Positions 18,056 through 30,130 of a DNA stretch of 64,000 nucleotides are shown here, piece by piece. A program made the position numbers and the translations under genes. Every line of letters starts with the position of its first letter. Position 1 is the first letter of the stretch. The DNA is from an uncultured Bryobacterales bacterium (GTDB lineage Bacteria > Acidobacteriota > Terriglobia > Bryobacterales > UBA6623). Location: assembly GCA_951813605.1 (NCBI GenBank), contig OX638379.1, forward strand, positions 2,952,062 through 3,016,061. Reading direction: 5' to 3'. The notes under the pieces are model-generated. The model searched no databases, was not told the DNA's origin, and worked only from the letters and a program-made list of their open reading frames with translations.

Positions 18056-19225
18056 CTAGATCCGCTCGATTTCGGACTGCACGGCCCCCGTCGCGCGGGC
18101 ACCGTCGATATCGACGTAGCAGTCGATTTCGGTACGGACTCCGAACTCGGGCAGGTAGATGCCCGGTTCGATGGAAAAGCACGTGGCCGGGATGACCGGT
18201 CGCTCGTCGCGCATCTCGAGGTTGTCCATGTTGGCGCCGTTGCCATGGACTTCCTCGCCGATGGAATGCCCCGTGCGATGCACGAATTGCGCGCCGAAGC
18301 CGGCTGTAGCGATGTGCTCGCGCGCGGTGTCGTCGACCTGCCAGCCTTGGATCGCCCGGCCTTCTCGAATGGCCGCATCGACGGCCGCGAGGGTCTTGTC
18401 GCGAGCCCCTTTGACGACTTCGAACACATTCCGGATTCGATCCGGGGGGCGTGCCCCGCAGAATCCCGTCCAGGTGATGTCGTAGTACACCGACCCGGGG
18501 GAATCGAGCTTGGCCCAGAGGTCGATCAGAACGAAGTCGCCGTCGCGGATCGGCTGGGAGCGCTCCTCGTCCGGCCCGTAATGGGGGTCCCCGCTGTTGG
18601 CGTTGACAGCGACGATGGGGCTATCCATCGTGACCATGCCTTCCTCGCGAAAGCACCGGAGGATGAACTGGGCGATCGAATGCTCCGAACTGGCGCCGCC
18701 GGCGTCGATTGCGCTCCGAATCCTGCGGAAGGCTGCCATCAGCACTCTGTCGACGCGCCGGCCTGCCTCGAAATGGGAGTCTCTCTGCGACTCGGACCAG
18801 CGAGCCTCGAAGTGCTGGACGAGCGCTGCCGAGGAGACTACCTCGACACCCAGCGACCGGACCAGGTCTACGGTGCCGGCGTCGACCAGCGAGACCACGG
18901 GAATCATGCAGTTGGGCGAATACTGCATGGCGACTCGGCGGGCCCCTTCGAGAATCGCGGCCAGCCCTGCTTGGTGCGACTGCCAGCTCGAGTAGGCGCG
19001 CCTGGCTCCTGGCAGGCTGTCAAGCCGGGCGTCTTCGATGGCGTGAACCAGCTTGGCAGGCTCGCCGGTCGCGGGAATCCAGTAGTACCAGCGCCGCGAG
19101 ACATGGGCGTTCGGGTCGAGTGCCAGCACGCGGTAGGCGATCGGGTCTCGCACGTGGTGATCGAACAGGAGCCAGCCGTCCAGCCCCTGCACCCGGATCT
19201 GTCCTTGAACTTCCGCAATGTCCAT
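18056..19225 (-). CDS. M24-family metallopeptidase (Xaa-Pro aminopeptidase-like)
   Basis: A 389-residue pita-bread peptidase expected to cleave Xaa-Pro bonds. The dinuclear metal ligands are visible: DFVLIDLWAKL and YYDITWTGF (Asp pair), HRTGHSIGEEVHG (His), CFSIEPGIYLPEFGVRTEID (two Glu). The N-terminal creatinase-like domain precedes them. I start it at 19225 (MDIAEVQGQIRV); the open frame extends farther with a TTG but would run into the lexA promoter. It is divergent from lexA, and converges on the oxidoreductase gene with a 12-base gap. Confidence 0.87.
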   Translation of the reverse strand: MDIAEVQGQIRVQGLDGWLLFDHHVRDPIAYRVLALDPNAHVSRRWYYWIPATGEPAKLVHAIEDARLDSLPGARRAYSSWQSHQAGLAAILEGARRVAMQYSPNCMIPVVSLVDAGTVDLVRSLGVEVVSSAALVQHFEARWSESQRDSHFEAGRRVDRVLMAAFRRIRSAIDAGGASSEHSIAQFILRCFREEGMVTMDSPIVAVNANSGDPHYGPDEERSQPIRDGDFVLIDLWAKLDSPGSVYYDITWTGFCGARPPDRIRNVFEVVKGARDKTLAAVDAAIREGRAIQGWQVDDTAREHIATAGFGAQFVHRTGHSIGEEVHGNGANMDNLEMRDERPVIPATCFSIEPGIYLPEFGVRTEIDCYVDIDGARATGAVQSEIERI

Positions 19226-19332
19226 TTGCTTCGATTCTAGCGATTTCTTCGAAAAGAACAAGAAATTTCTCCAAGGGGCTTGCGCAAGGGAAATCCAAAT
19301 GCCAGAATAAATAGCAAAGAAAGGGGGCAACC
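19226..19332. promoter_or_regulatory. Divergent lexA / M24 peptidase promoter region
   Basis: A 107-base divergent intergenic region. It contains a 10-base perfect palindrome AGAAATTTCT at 19261-19270 and another, CTTGCGCAAG, at 19279-19288; one may be the LexA operator, since LexA usually controls itself, but the box of this phylum cannot be assigned from one site. An AAGGGGG ribosome-binding site lies before the lexA ATG. Confidence 0.4.
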
Positions 19333-19977
19333 ATGGCTCTTACCAAACGTCAAAAGCAAGTTCTGGACTTCTTGGCGGAATTCATCGCGGAGAACCACTA
19401 CAGCCCAAGTTTCGAGGAAATCGCGCGGAACATGAACCTCTCGTCGGTCGCGACAGTTCACAAGCACCTGCAAGTGCTCCAGGAAAAGGGGTACTTGGAG
19501 CGCCTGTTCAACCGGAGCAGGGCGCTCGAGATCACCCCGAAATACTACGAAGAAATGCGGAGCAACCGGCAGAAGCTAAACGCATACCACCGGGCTGACG
19601 ATTTCGCGGCCCCGCTTGTGGGCGAGATTGCCGCGGGTCAGCCGCTGGAGACCTACGAGGATCACGAGAAGCTGTCGTTCGCGCCCCTGCTTCGTTCGGA
19701 CGAGGTGTTCGCACTGCGGGTCAGCGGGCAGTCGATGATCGAAGATCACATCCTGGACGGGGACTACGTGCTGATCGAGAAGACGAAGCGCGCCCGCAAC
19801 GGGGAGATCGTGGTGGCGCTCGTGGAGGATGCCGAGACCACGCTGAAGCGCTTCTTTCTCGAGGGCACCATGGTGCGGCTGCAACCGGCGAACATGGAAA
19901 TGGAGCCGATCATCGTGCCTGCAGAGAAGGTCCAAGTGCAGGGCCGGCTGCTGGCTGTGCATCGCCGCTACCGGTAA
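19333..19977 (+). CDS. lexA: LexA repressor
   Basis: A 214-residue SOS repressor. The N-terminal winged helix (residues about 1-65) reads LTKRQKQVLDFLAEF ... SPSFEEIARNMNLSSVATVHKHL. The autocleavage site is Ala101-Gly102 (GEIAAGQP), and the catalytic dyad is Ser134 (SGQSM) and Lys172 (TTLKRFF). All elements for RecA-stimulated self-cleavage are intact. It is transcribed divergently from the M24 peptidase gene. Confidence 0.96.
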   Translation: MALTKRQKQVLDFLAEFIAENHYSPSFEEIARNMNLSSVATVHKHLQVLQEKGYLERLFNRSRALEITPKYYEEMRSNRQKLNAYHRADDFAAPLVGEIAAGQPLETYEDHEKLSFAPLLRSDEVFALRVSGQSMIEDHILDGDYVLIEKTKRARNGEIVVALVEDAETTLKRFFLEGTMVRLQPANMEMEPIIVPAEKVQVQGRLLAVHRRYR

Positions 19978-20437
19978 ACGTCGCCCGGCGTCGATGCGCG
20001 AAGGCACGACACCCCACTTTCGTCGAGCGAACGACGCTGTCGAATAGACGGCTCGCAACCTGTGTTGAGAACGGAACTTCAAGGGGCTTGGCTCGGTCGC
20101 GATCGTTGCCGGACGGGGCGCAGCGGAACCGGCCAGTAGGCCAAAGCGTGTGCCCCGCGTCTTGGCGCACACTCGTCACTACCGGGAAATTGCGGCGCAC
20201 CCGATATCGAGAGAAGCGATGCGGTAGAAAGTGAGCCATGGCTAGGCGCGGTCCGACACCGAACTCGGCAAGCCGTCAACGTCGTGGCGGACAAGTCTCG
20301 CCCGAAATAGCAGCGTCCAACGCCGCTCACGATCCGGACTCCGCTCCCTCGCCGAACGTCCATGTCCTTCTCCTTCGCAGCCTCCCAACGCCTCGCCGAA
20401 CATTGACATGGTCTAGATGGACTAACTTGCTGCTGCC
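19978..20437. other. Intergenic region between convergent lexA and the ligA operon
   Basis: No supported gene on either strand; the open frames here are short and arginine/serine-rich. It lies between the 3' ends of lexA (plus strand) and the small membrane-protein gene (minus strand), so it should hold terminators, although I could not identify a convincing hairpin. Confidence 0.4.
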
Positions 20438-20650
20438 TTAACGCAACCCAAAGTAAAAGAAGTGAAACGTGGAGAGGTAAATGGCGAGAAGCGCGCCGGT
20501 GTAGAAGAACACCGTCATGAACCTGCGATCAGTGAGAATTTCCACCGCGGTCAACCCTTCGCGGCGGCATCGTCGGGCAAAGGAGACGACGAACACGACC
20601 GAGGCCATCATCGGGATCCAAACGAAGATGATCTCGACAGCAGGGGACAT
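20438..20650 (-). CDS. Small two-helix membrane protein
   Basis: A 70-residue protein with two hydrophobic helices, about residues 5-24 (VEIIFVWIPMMASVVFVVSF) and 48-68 (VFFYTGALLAIYLSTFHFFY), separated by a basic loop (ARRCRREGLT). It starts 10 bases after the ligA stop on the same strand and is probably cotranscribed with ligA. I do not recognise the family; composition and codon pattern look genuine. Confidence 0.55.
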   Translation of the reverse strand: MSPAVEIIFVWIPMMASVVFVVSFARRCRREGLTAVEILTDRRFMTVFFYTGALLAIYLSTFHFFYFGLR

Positions 20651-20660
20651 AGCCGGACCT

Positions 20661-24219
<3,559 letters not shown>

Positions 24220-25035
24220 CGCTTCGAGTCGGACCAAGAGGAACCCCAAGGCGGCGAGGGACCGTGTGAGAACCTCTTGCCCAGGCGGAGCTTGGCGTGC
24301 TTTGACCAGTTCTGCTGCCGCGTGTCCGAGCGGCTAATGCGAAGCGCTGACGAGCTGGGCCAGAGCTCTTGCTCGCGTGTTTCGCCCAAGGCCAATTCGC
24401 CGCCCCAAGATCCCAACACCGTCTGCCAATCGCACTGAAAATCTCGCGTGGGTCTGAGCAGCCCGGCAAGAGCGAGGAGTCGGCGCTGAAGATGCCCAGC
24501 AGACGCGGAGGCGCGCCTAGAGCCGCAAGATCTTCAAGATTTCGGCCCAATCGGTGACCGTTCTCGGCGCGGGGTCACCGCTCGAAGACGATAGCGGCGA
24601 CAATTCAGTTCGGTCGACACCAGCAGCAGCGATCGAATAGAGCGCCTTGCATGCCGCATCAAGGGAGACTTCGAAGTCAGTCGTCGTGCCCTCCGTCTTG
24701 ACGGCGGCGTCCTGTGCCGGCACATCCTCCGTTGGCATGCCTTCGCCCGCCACCGACCTAAGGGAACTCATCTTCACGCCGCATTTCGGGTTCGCCTCCC
24801 GGCGGGAGAAATTGGGGCAATCCGCTAGCGGTTTCATGCATCAGATCACCTGGAGCTACCGAGCCCGCTCGGCGAGTCGGGCGTGGCCGCGGAAGACATT
24901 CAAGATGGGCCCGCAGCAAATTCATTGCGCGGTGTTGCCGATACCGACACCTTCGGCTCGACGCCCTTGCAAAGAATTCCTGCATCGGCTCGGCGGGCAT
25001 TGATCTCAGGTGGCTGTCTGCGTTCTCATAGGAGC
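24220..25035. other. Intergenic region; one weak small-protein candidate
   Basis: The only candidate is a minus-strand frame at 24517-24837 (106 codons, with an inner ATG at 24771), acidic and moderately protein-like (TDFEVSLDAACKALYSIAAAGVD). No family is recognised and no clear ribosome-binding site supports it; I rate it about one in four. Nothing else is visible in the segment. Confidence 0.3.
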
Positions 25036-26205
25036 ATGCAAAGTCGTGCGACCGTAGCGATTCTCTCTTGCGTTGCAGTGCTCGCGGGCTGCACAGTCGA
25101 GGAGCAGATGAACACCGACGCGTCCGATTCCACGTTCGTGATGTACGTCGGGACCTATACCAAGGAAACCAGCGCCGGCATCTACGCGTATCGATTCGAT
25201 ACTTCGACCGGCGCAGCGCAATCTCTTGGCTTGCTCGCGGACATACCGGACCCGTCGTTCCTCGCGCTTCACCCGAGCGGCAAATACCTCTACGCGGTAA
25301 CCGAGAGCGACGACTTCGACAGCGAGGGAAGCGGCTCGGTGTCGTCATTCGCCATCGACCCGGACTCGGGCGGCCTGAGCAAATTGAACGAGGTCTCCTC
25401 CAAGGGTGGCTGGCCGTGCCATCTAAGCGTCGACCAGAGCGGCTCAATGCTGATCGTCGCCAACTACAAAGGGGGCAGCGTCGCGTCGTTCCCTGTCAAG
25501 GAGGACGGCACGCTGGGCGGAGCGTCATCGTTCTACCAGCACGAAGGCAGCAGCGTACACAGCCGCCAACAGCAGCCTCACGCCCATTCGGCAGACTTCT
25601 CGGGGGATGGCCGATTCGCGTTCTTTTCGGACCTCGGGCTCGACCGCGTCATGGTGTATCGCTCGGACACGGCGACGGCAACCATGGCACCCCACGACCC
25701 GCCTTACGTCGAGGTCGCGCCCGGCTCCGGGCCCCGACATTTCGCGCTGCACCCGACTGGGAACTTCGCATACGGATTGAACGAGCTCTCGTCGACAGTG
25801 TCCGTTTTCGGTTTCGACGCCGAAGCCGGCAAACTGTCGGTCACCCAGACCGTGCCGACGCTGCCCGGGGATTTCGAGGGCGAGAACTACACGGCGGAAA
25901 TCCATGTGCATCCGTCGGGAGAATTCGTGTACGCGTCCAACCGAGGGCACCACTCGATCGCAATCTTCGGGATCGACGGCGATACCGGAGAGCTCGAGCC
26001 GAGAGGCCAGGTGTCCACTCAGGGAGAGTGGCCGCGCAACTTCGCCTTCGACCCGACGGGTCGCTACTTGCTGGCGGCGAATCAGAGCAGCGACAACATA
26101 GTCGTTTTCGAGATCGACCAAACTTCCGGAGCCCTCGAACCCACCGGCACAGATCTCTCGATGGACGCCCCGGTGTGCCTCTTGTTCGGTTCCGAACCGG
26201 GCTAG
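25036..26205 (+). CDS. YbhE/Pgl-like lactonase beta-propeller lipoprotein
   Basis: A 389-residue seven-bladed beta-propeller of the YbhE/6-phosphogluconolactonase family. The start at 25036 gives a lipoprotein signal (VAILSCVAVLAGC), so this member would be a periplasmic lipoprotein rather than the cytoplasmic enzyme. Family signatures are YVGTYTKETSAGIYAYRFD, PSFLALHPSGKYLYAVTE, HSADFSGDGRFAFFSDLGLDRVMVY, GSGPRHFALHPTGNFAYGLNEL and WPRNFAFDPTGRYLLAANQSSDNI. Whether it hydrolyses 6-phosphogluconolactone or another lactone outside the cytoplasm is not known. It precedes the microcompartment genes by 130 bases on the same strand. Confidence 0.86.
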   Translation: MQSRATVAILSCVAVLAGCTVEEQMNTDASDSTFVMYVGTYTKETSAGIYAYRFDTSTGAAQSLGLLADIPDPSFLALHPSGKYLYAVTESDDFDSEGSGSVSSFAIDPDSGGLSKLNEVSSKGGWPCHLSVDQSGSMLIVANYKGGSVASFPVKEDGTLGGASSFYQHEGSSVHSRQQQPHAHSADFSGDGRFAFFSDLGLDRVMVYRSDTATATMAPHDPPYVEVAPGSGPRHFALHPTGNFAYGLNELSSTVSVFGFDAEAGKLSVTQTVPTLPGDFEGENYTAEIHVHPSGEFVYASNRGHHSIAIFGIDGDTGELEPRGQVSTQGEWPRNFAFDPTGRYLLAANQSSDNIVVFEIDQTSGALEPTGTDLSMDAPVCLLFGSEPG

Positions 26206-26334
26206 TCCGGACCCGGCAGAGAGCCCCCAAGCGGTAGGGCCGGAAGGCCTGAACTTGGCGGAGCCAGGCGCATTGAAGCGGAGCCCTTGGCCGTGGTAAC
26301 GTTGGTTCGAGGGCCGGGTCCGGCTCCGCGCGCG

Positions 26335-26613
26335 ATGGAAGCACTAGGCATGATCGAGACCATGGGTCTCGTCGCATCTGTGGAAGCCTCCGACGCCATG
26401 GTCAAGGCCGCGAGCGTCACACTGGAGGGCAGGCGCCGGATCGGCGCAGGACACGTCACGGTGACCTGTCGCGGGGATATCGGAGCGGTCAAGGCCGCCA
26501 CCGACGCCGGCGCGGCGGCCGCCAGACGCATTGGCGAGTTGATTAGCGTCCATATAATCCCGGCGCCTTACGAAGACGTGTCGCTCGTCTTGCCCGAGGG
26601 ACCGGATCACTAA
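26335..26613 (+). CDS. BMC-H bacterial microcompartment shell protein
   Basis: A 92-residue single-BMC-domain protein that should form hexameric shell tiles (PduA/EutM/CcmK type). The start [26 protein letters not shown] is the diagnostic N terminus, followed by [30 protein letters not shown], which is the second half of the fold. The start at 26335 is chosen over an upstream GTG (26287) because it gives the normal length. It is followed after 9 bases by an acylating aldehyde dehydrogenase. No BMC-T or BMC-P (vertex) gene is next to it. Confidence 0.93.
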   Translation: MEALGMIETMGLVASVEASDAMVKAASVTLEGRRRIGAGHVTVTCRGDIGAVKAATDAGAAAARRIGELISVHIIPAPYEDVSLVLPEGPDH

Positions 26614-26622
26614 TCGGTCGCG

Positions 26623-28440
26623 ATGCTGGAAGACAAGGATCTGCGATCCATCCAAGAGGTTCGCAGCAAGGTTCAGGCCGCTTACGAGGCCTCGGAAGCG
26701 TTCGCCAGTTTTTCGCAGCAGCAAGTTGACGGCATCGTCGCCAGCATGGCGGCGGCGGCCCGCGCGAACTCCGAACCGCTAGCCAGGCTGGCGGTCGAAG
26801 AGACCGGCTACGGCAACGTCCGGGACAAGATCGCGAAGAACCTGCTCAACTCCGACCTGCTCCATCAGGCGATTGCTCCGCTGAAAACCATCGGCGTGCT
26901 CGGCGACAAGCCCGAGCTCGGCATCACCGAGATCGCGGTTCCGGTGGGCGTGGTCGCGGGCGTCTTGCCGACGACCAACCCGACATCGACGGCTTTCTAC
27001 AAGTGCTTGATCGCGGTGAAGGCGGGCAACGGCATCGTGATCAGCCCGCATCCGCGGGCCCGGCGCTGCACGTGCGAGTCGGTGCGCATACTCGCCGAGG
27101 CGGCGGAAGCGGCCGGGGCCCCGCAGGGTCTCCTGCAGTGCATCGACGAGGCGACCATCGCCGGGACCAACGAGCTGATGCGGCACAGGCGCATCGGGAT
27201 TATCCTCTCGACCGGCGGCGCGGGCATCGTCAGGGCCGCCTACTCAAGCGGCAAGCCGGCGCTCGGCGTGGGAGCGGGCAACGTCCCGGTGCTGCTGGAC
27301 GACACAGCGGATCTCGAATCGGCGATCGCCTCCGTAGTGGACGGCAAGTCCTTCGACTACGGCACGGTCTGCTCGAGCGAGCAGACCCTGGTCGTGAACC
27401 GGCGCCACCGCGACCGCGTGTGGGCGGCGTTGCAGGCCAACGGCGCGCACCTCTGCACTGACGACCAGGCAAGCGCTCTGGAAGCCCGGCTTTTCACGGG
27501 ACACTTTCGCATTCAAGCGGATTGCGTGGGACAGTCGCCGCAAACGATCGGCCGGCTGGCGGGATTCGAGGTCCCGGACAGCGCCAAGATTCTTGCCGTC
27601 GAGATCCACGGAGTGGGCCGGGAGCACCCTCTTTCGGCAGAGAAGCTCTCGCCCGTCCTGTCCGTGTACTTCGTGGACAGCTTCGAAGAGGGCGTCGACG
27701 CCTGTGTCTCCGTGCTGAACTTCGGGGGACGGGGCCACACCTGCGTGATTTACAGCACCGACGAGCAGCACGTCCTCGAATACGGTCGGCGGGCGCCCGC
27801 GTTTCGAGTCCTAGTCAATACGCCATCCCCGCAAGGGTCCACGGGCATCACGACCGGAGTGTTCCCGTCCATGACACTGGGCTGCGGGGCGATCGCAGGC
27901 AACTCGACCGGGGACAACATCGGCCCGATGCACCTCTTCCACGTGAAGCGAATCGCCCGCTACGTCCGCTCGGCCGAAGAAGCCTTCGTGAGCGAGGAGG
28001 CGAAGCGCTACTTCGCGGCCATCGAGAGCGGCGCTGACTTCTCTTCGGGAGCGAGCGGTCCGATGCCGGCTGGCGGAGGCCAGGCCAACGGCGTGGCGGC
28101 CCGCGTGGACCAGTACTTAGCCGGCCGCGGAATGCCTCGTGCTACGCCGTCGACAGGTCTCTCCCCCGGCAGCTCGGCCGTGGCGACAGTGGTGGACCGG
28201 TTCCTAAGCAGCAGGGGACAACAGGCCCCGGTCAGCACGCCGCCTCCCGCGCCCGAACCGGAGCCCGACCCGCCGCCTCCGGCCCCGGTGATCCGTCCGG
28301 TTAACTTCGTTTGCGAAGGTGACATGCGCAAGGCGATTCACTCCGGCGCGAAAATCTATATCGCGAACCACACGATCGTGACGCCGGCGGCCCGCGACTT
28401 GGACAACGGCGGCGACATCCTGGTGCAGACCGAGGCCTGA
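26623..28440 (+). CDS. CoA-acylating aldehyde dehydrogenase with encapsulation-type tail
   Basis: A 605-residue enzyme of the EutE/PduP class, oxidising an aldehyde to acyl-CoA with NAD and CoA. Residues about 1-465 form the ALDH domain: LPTTNPTSTAFYKCLIA, GAGNVPVLLDD, catalytic Cys250 in GTVCSSEQTLV, and GHTCVIYS. The tail is unusual: a Gly/Pro/Ala-rich linker carries two similar amphipathic helices, GVAARVDQYLAGRG (490-503) and AVATVVDRFLSSRG (519-532), which look like encapsulation peptides. A proline run and a terminal small domain (556-605; DMRKAIHSGAKIYI then TIVTPAARDL) complete it. It is 9 bases behind the BMC-H gene, so cargo and shell are expected to assemble together. Confidence 0.9.
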   Translation: MLEDKDLRSIQEVRSKVQAAYEASEAFASFSQQQVDGIVASMAAAARANSEPLARLAVEETGYGNVRDKIAKNLLNSDLLHQAIAPLKTIGVLGDKPELGITEIAVPVGVVAGVLPTTNPTSTAFYKCLIAVKAGNGIVISPHPRARRCTCESVRILAEAAEAAGAPQGLLQCIDEATIAGTNELMRHRRIGIILSTGGAGIVRAAYSSGKPALGVGAGNVPVLLDDTADLESAIASVVDGKSFDYGTVCSSEQTLVVNRRHRDRVWAALQANGAHLCTDDQASALEARLFTGHFRIQADCVGQSPQTIGRLAGFEVPDSAKILAVEIHGVGREHPLSAEKLSPVLSVYFVDSFEEGVDACVSVLNFGGRGHTCVIYSTDEQHVLEYGRRAPAFRVLVNTPSPQGSTGITTGVFPSMTLGCGAIAGNSTGDNIGPMHLFHVKRIARYVRSAEEAFVSEEAKRYFAAIESGADFSSGASGPMPAGGGQANGVAARVDQYLAGRGMPRATPSTGLSPGSSAVATVVDRFLSSRGQQAPVSTPPPAPEPEPDPPPPAPVIRPVNFVCEGDMRKAIHSGAKIYIANHTIVTPAARDLDNGGDILVQTEA

Positions 28441-28462
28441 TTCCGGCTTCCAAGCCGGAATC
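28439..28462 (+). terminator. Hairpin overlapping the aldehyde dehydrogenase stop codon
   Basis: An 11-base perfect inverted repeat (GATTCCGGCTT and AAGCCGGAATC) with a two-base spacer begins in the TGA stop. It is the likely transcription end of the BMC operon, although no T-run follows, so termination may be weak or the element may act on mRNA stability. Confidence 0.55.
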
Positions 28463-29165
28463 GATTCCAGTCCGGCGAGCACTTATCATCGAGGCGGCGA
28501 GCCCGGATGCAGGCCGAGCCAGGCCGAGATTCTGCCCATGCTCGCGGAATCGATTGGACGGGATTGCAGGGATCAAGCTCGTCCAGCCAATCCGCGCCGA
28601 CATGAATGTGTGCCGGACCGTCCTGCTGGGGGCACGGCAAGCGCAACTCTTTTCTTGTTCCTGGTGTCTAGGCAGTAGCCTGCTGTCTCGGGCCGCCGGC
28701 CTGGCAAGGCCTGCGACTCGCGCTCGATGCGGGACCCCGACACCGGAGTCCCGATCCGCCGCGGGAGAACTGACCTGCAAGCTAGAGCCGGCAGCCGCGT
28801 TTGATGCGGCTGAGGAGCTGGTGAAATTCGAGTGACGATGCTGGGATCCGTGAGGTTAGCGGTGGCGATCGCGACCGCCGTCATCGCGAAAGCAGGTTCT
28901 CGTGCAATCCCTCTAAGGCAATCTCCCGCGCAAAGGAGTTGGCAACGGGCCACCGGTATCGCACACTGAAAGCAGGGCCTGTGATAACGGTCCCCTTCGC
29001 GGCGCACTCGGCGGAATGCCCGCTTCCGCGCCGACCTAGAGAATCCGGAGCCTTAGAAAGATTGTCGAATTGATCGGAGACCGACCAGACCTATCGGCAG
29101 GCGTCGCAGCGGGCTCCGGAAGAACTGCGCCTGAGGCGGCGCATCGGTACAACCAGCGGGCGCCG
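28463..29165. other. Intergenic region without recognisable gene
   Basis: Open frames in this stretch are of random composition. The next gene may start a little upstream of the position chosen (29070 is also in frame), which would shorten this region. No further microcompartment gene is present. Confidence 0.4.
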
Positions 29166-30017
29166 ATGACGTATCGTCGAATCTCCGACCCGCACGGGGA
29201 GCCACCTCCGGCGGCCCGACCGGGTCACGGAGACTGGACCTCGCGGCGGTCACTTGCCGTTGATTTGCAAGTCGTCGCGACGGCCTCGGCCCCTTGGCGC
29301 TGCCTGGCGTCCCGCACGGTTGCATCGGCCTTGATAGCGATACTTGCCGGCGTCTCGCCGCTGGGATCCCAGGACTCCGCACTACCCATTCCGGTGGACG
29401 AGCAGCTGACCTACTCGATCGCCTGGCCGAGCGGCCTCTCTGTCGGCTCGGCAGACTTCAAGGCTCGCTACGTCGACCCCGGCTGGCGCTTCGAGATGAC
29501 TTTGCGCGCCAGCCTGCCCGATATCGAGATCGATGACGCGTATGTCTCCCGCACTGACGCTGCGACATGCTCATTCGAATTCGAAAAGCACGCCCGGCAC
29601 GGGGCGAAGCGAACTCACGAGTTTCTTCGATTCGGTCCGAACGCTGTGGAGCGGATCAACTTGGAGAACGAGGGGCGCTCAGGCCCCGGCATCGTGCCCG
29701 TCAGCGGCTGCGCTCGAGACGCCCTGGCGTTTCTCTACTACCTGCGGAAAGATCTTGCGGCAGGTCGCGTCCCTCCCCCTGCCGACATATTCTTCGGAGC
29801 CGGGTATGGCCTAGAGCTGGAGTACGCCCAGACCCGCCGCCTGATCTGGGATGGGGAGCGGCGCTTGGTGGACGAAATCCGGGCGGTTGTTCGCGGACCC
29901 GCGTCGAAGCATGAGTTCTCGGTCTACTTCGGCCGGGACGAGGCGCGCACTCCCCTGCTCTTCCGAGTGGAATTCGAGGGCACGCCGTTCACGATGCTGC
30001 TCAAAGAGGATGAATAA
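29166..30017 (+). CDS. DUF3108 envelope protein
   Basis: A protein of about 283 residues with the DUF3108 signature: DEQLTYSIAWPSGLSVGSADF, then a beta-rich C-terminal half ending FRVEFEGTPFTMLLKED. A signal peptide-like stretch (ASRTVASALIAILAGVSPLG) starts about 50 residues into the frame, so the true start may be a downstream alternative codon; I keep the first ATG (29166) with doubt. DUF3108 proteins are thought to sit in the periplasm or outer membrane with barrel or lattice folds. The function is not established. Confidence 0.68.
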   Translation: MTYRRISDPHGEPPPAARPGHGDWTSRRSLAVDLQVVATASAPWRCLASRTVASALIAILAGVSPLGSQDSALPIPVDEQLTYSIAWPSGLSVGSADFKARYVDPGWRFEMTLRASLPDIEIDDAYVSRTDAATCSFEFEKHARHGAKRTHEFLRFGPNAVERINLENEGRSGPGIVPVSGCARDALAFLYYLRKDLAAGRVPPPADIFFGAGYGLELEYAQTRRLIWDGERRLVDEIRAVVRGPASKHEFSVYFGRDEARTPLLFRVEFEGTPFTMLLKEDE

Positions 30018-30130
30018 GGAAGGTCCGGCCGCCTCGCCGGCCCGCGGAATTGCGGACGCGAGCTGCCAAGGCCGCCGATGGCGGATTCCGACCGCACGCA
30101 CGCATTCCGCCGGGCCGGCCCTCCGCTGAC

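Noticed and set aside
24517..24837. Small minus-strand protein of 106 codons
   Set aside because: Not listed as a gene because there is no ribosome-binding site and no recognised family; its acidic composition keeps it as a weak possibility.
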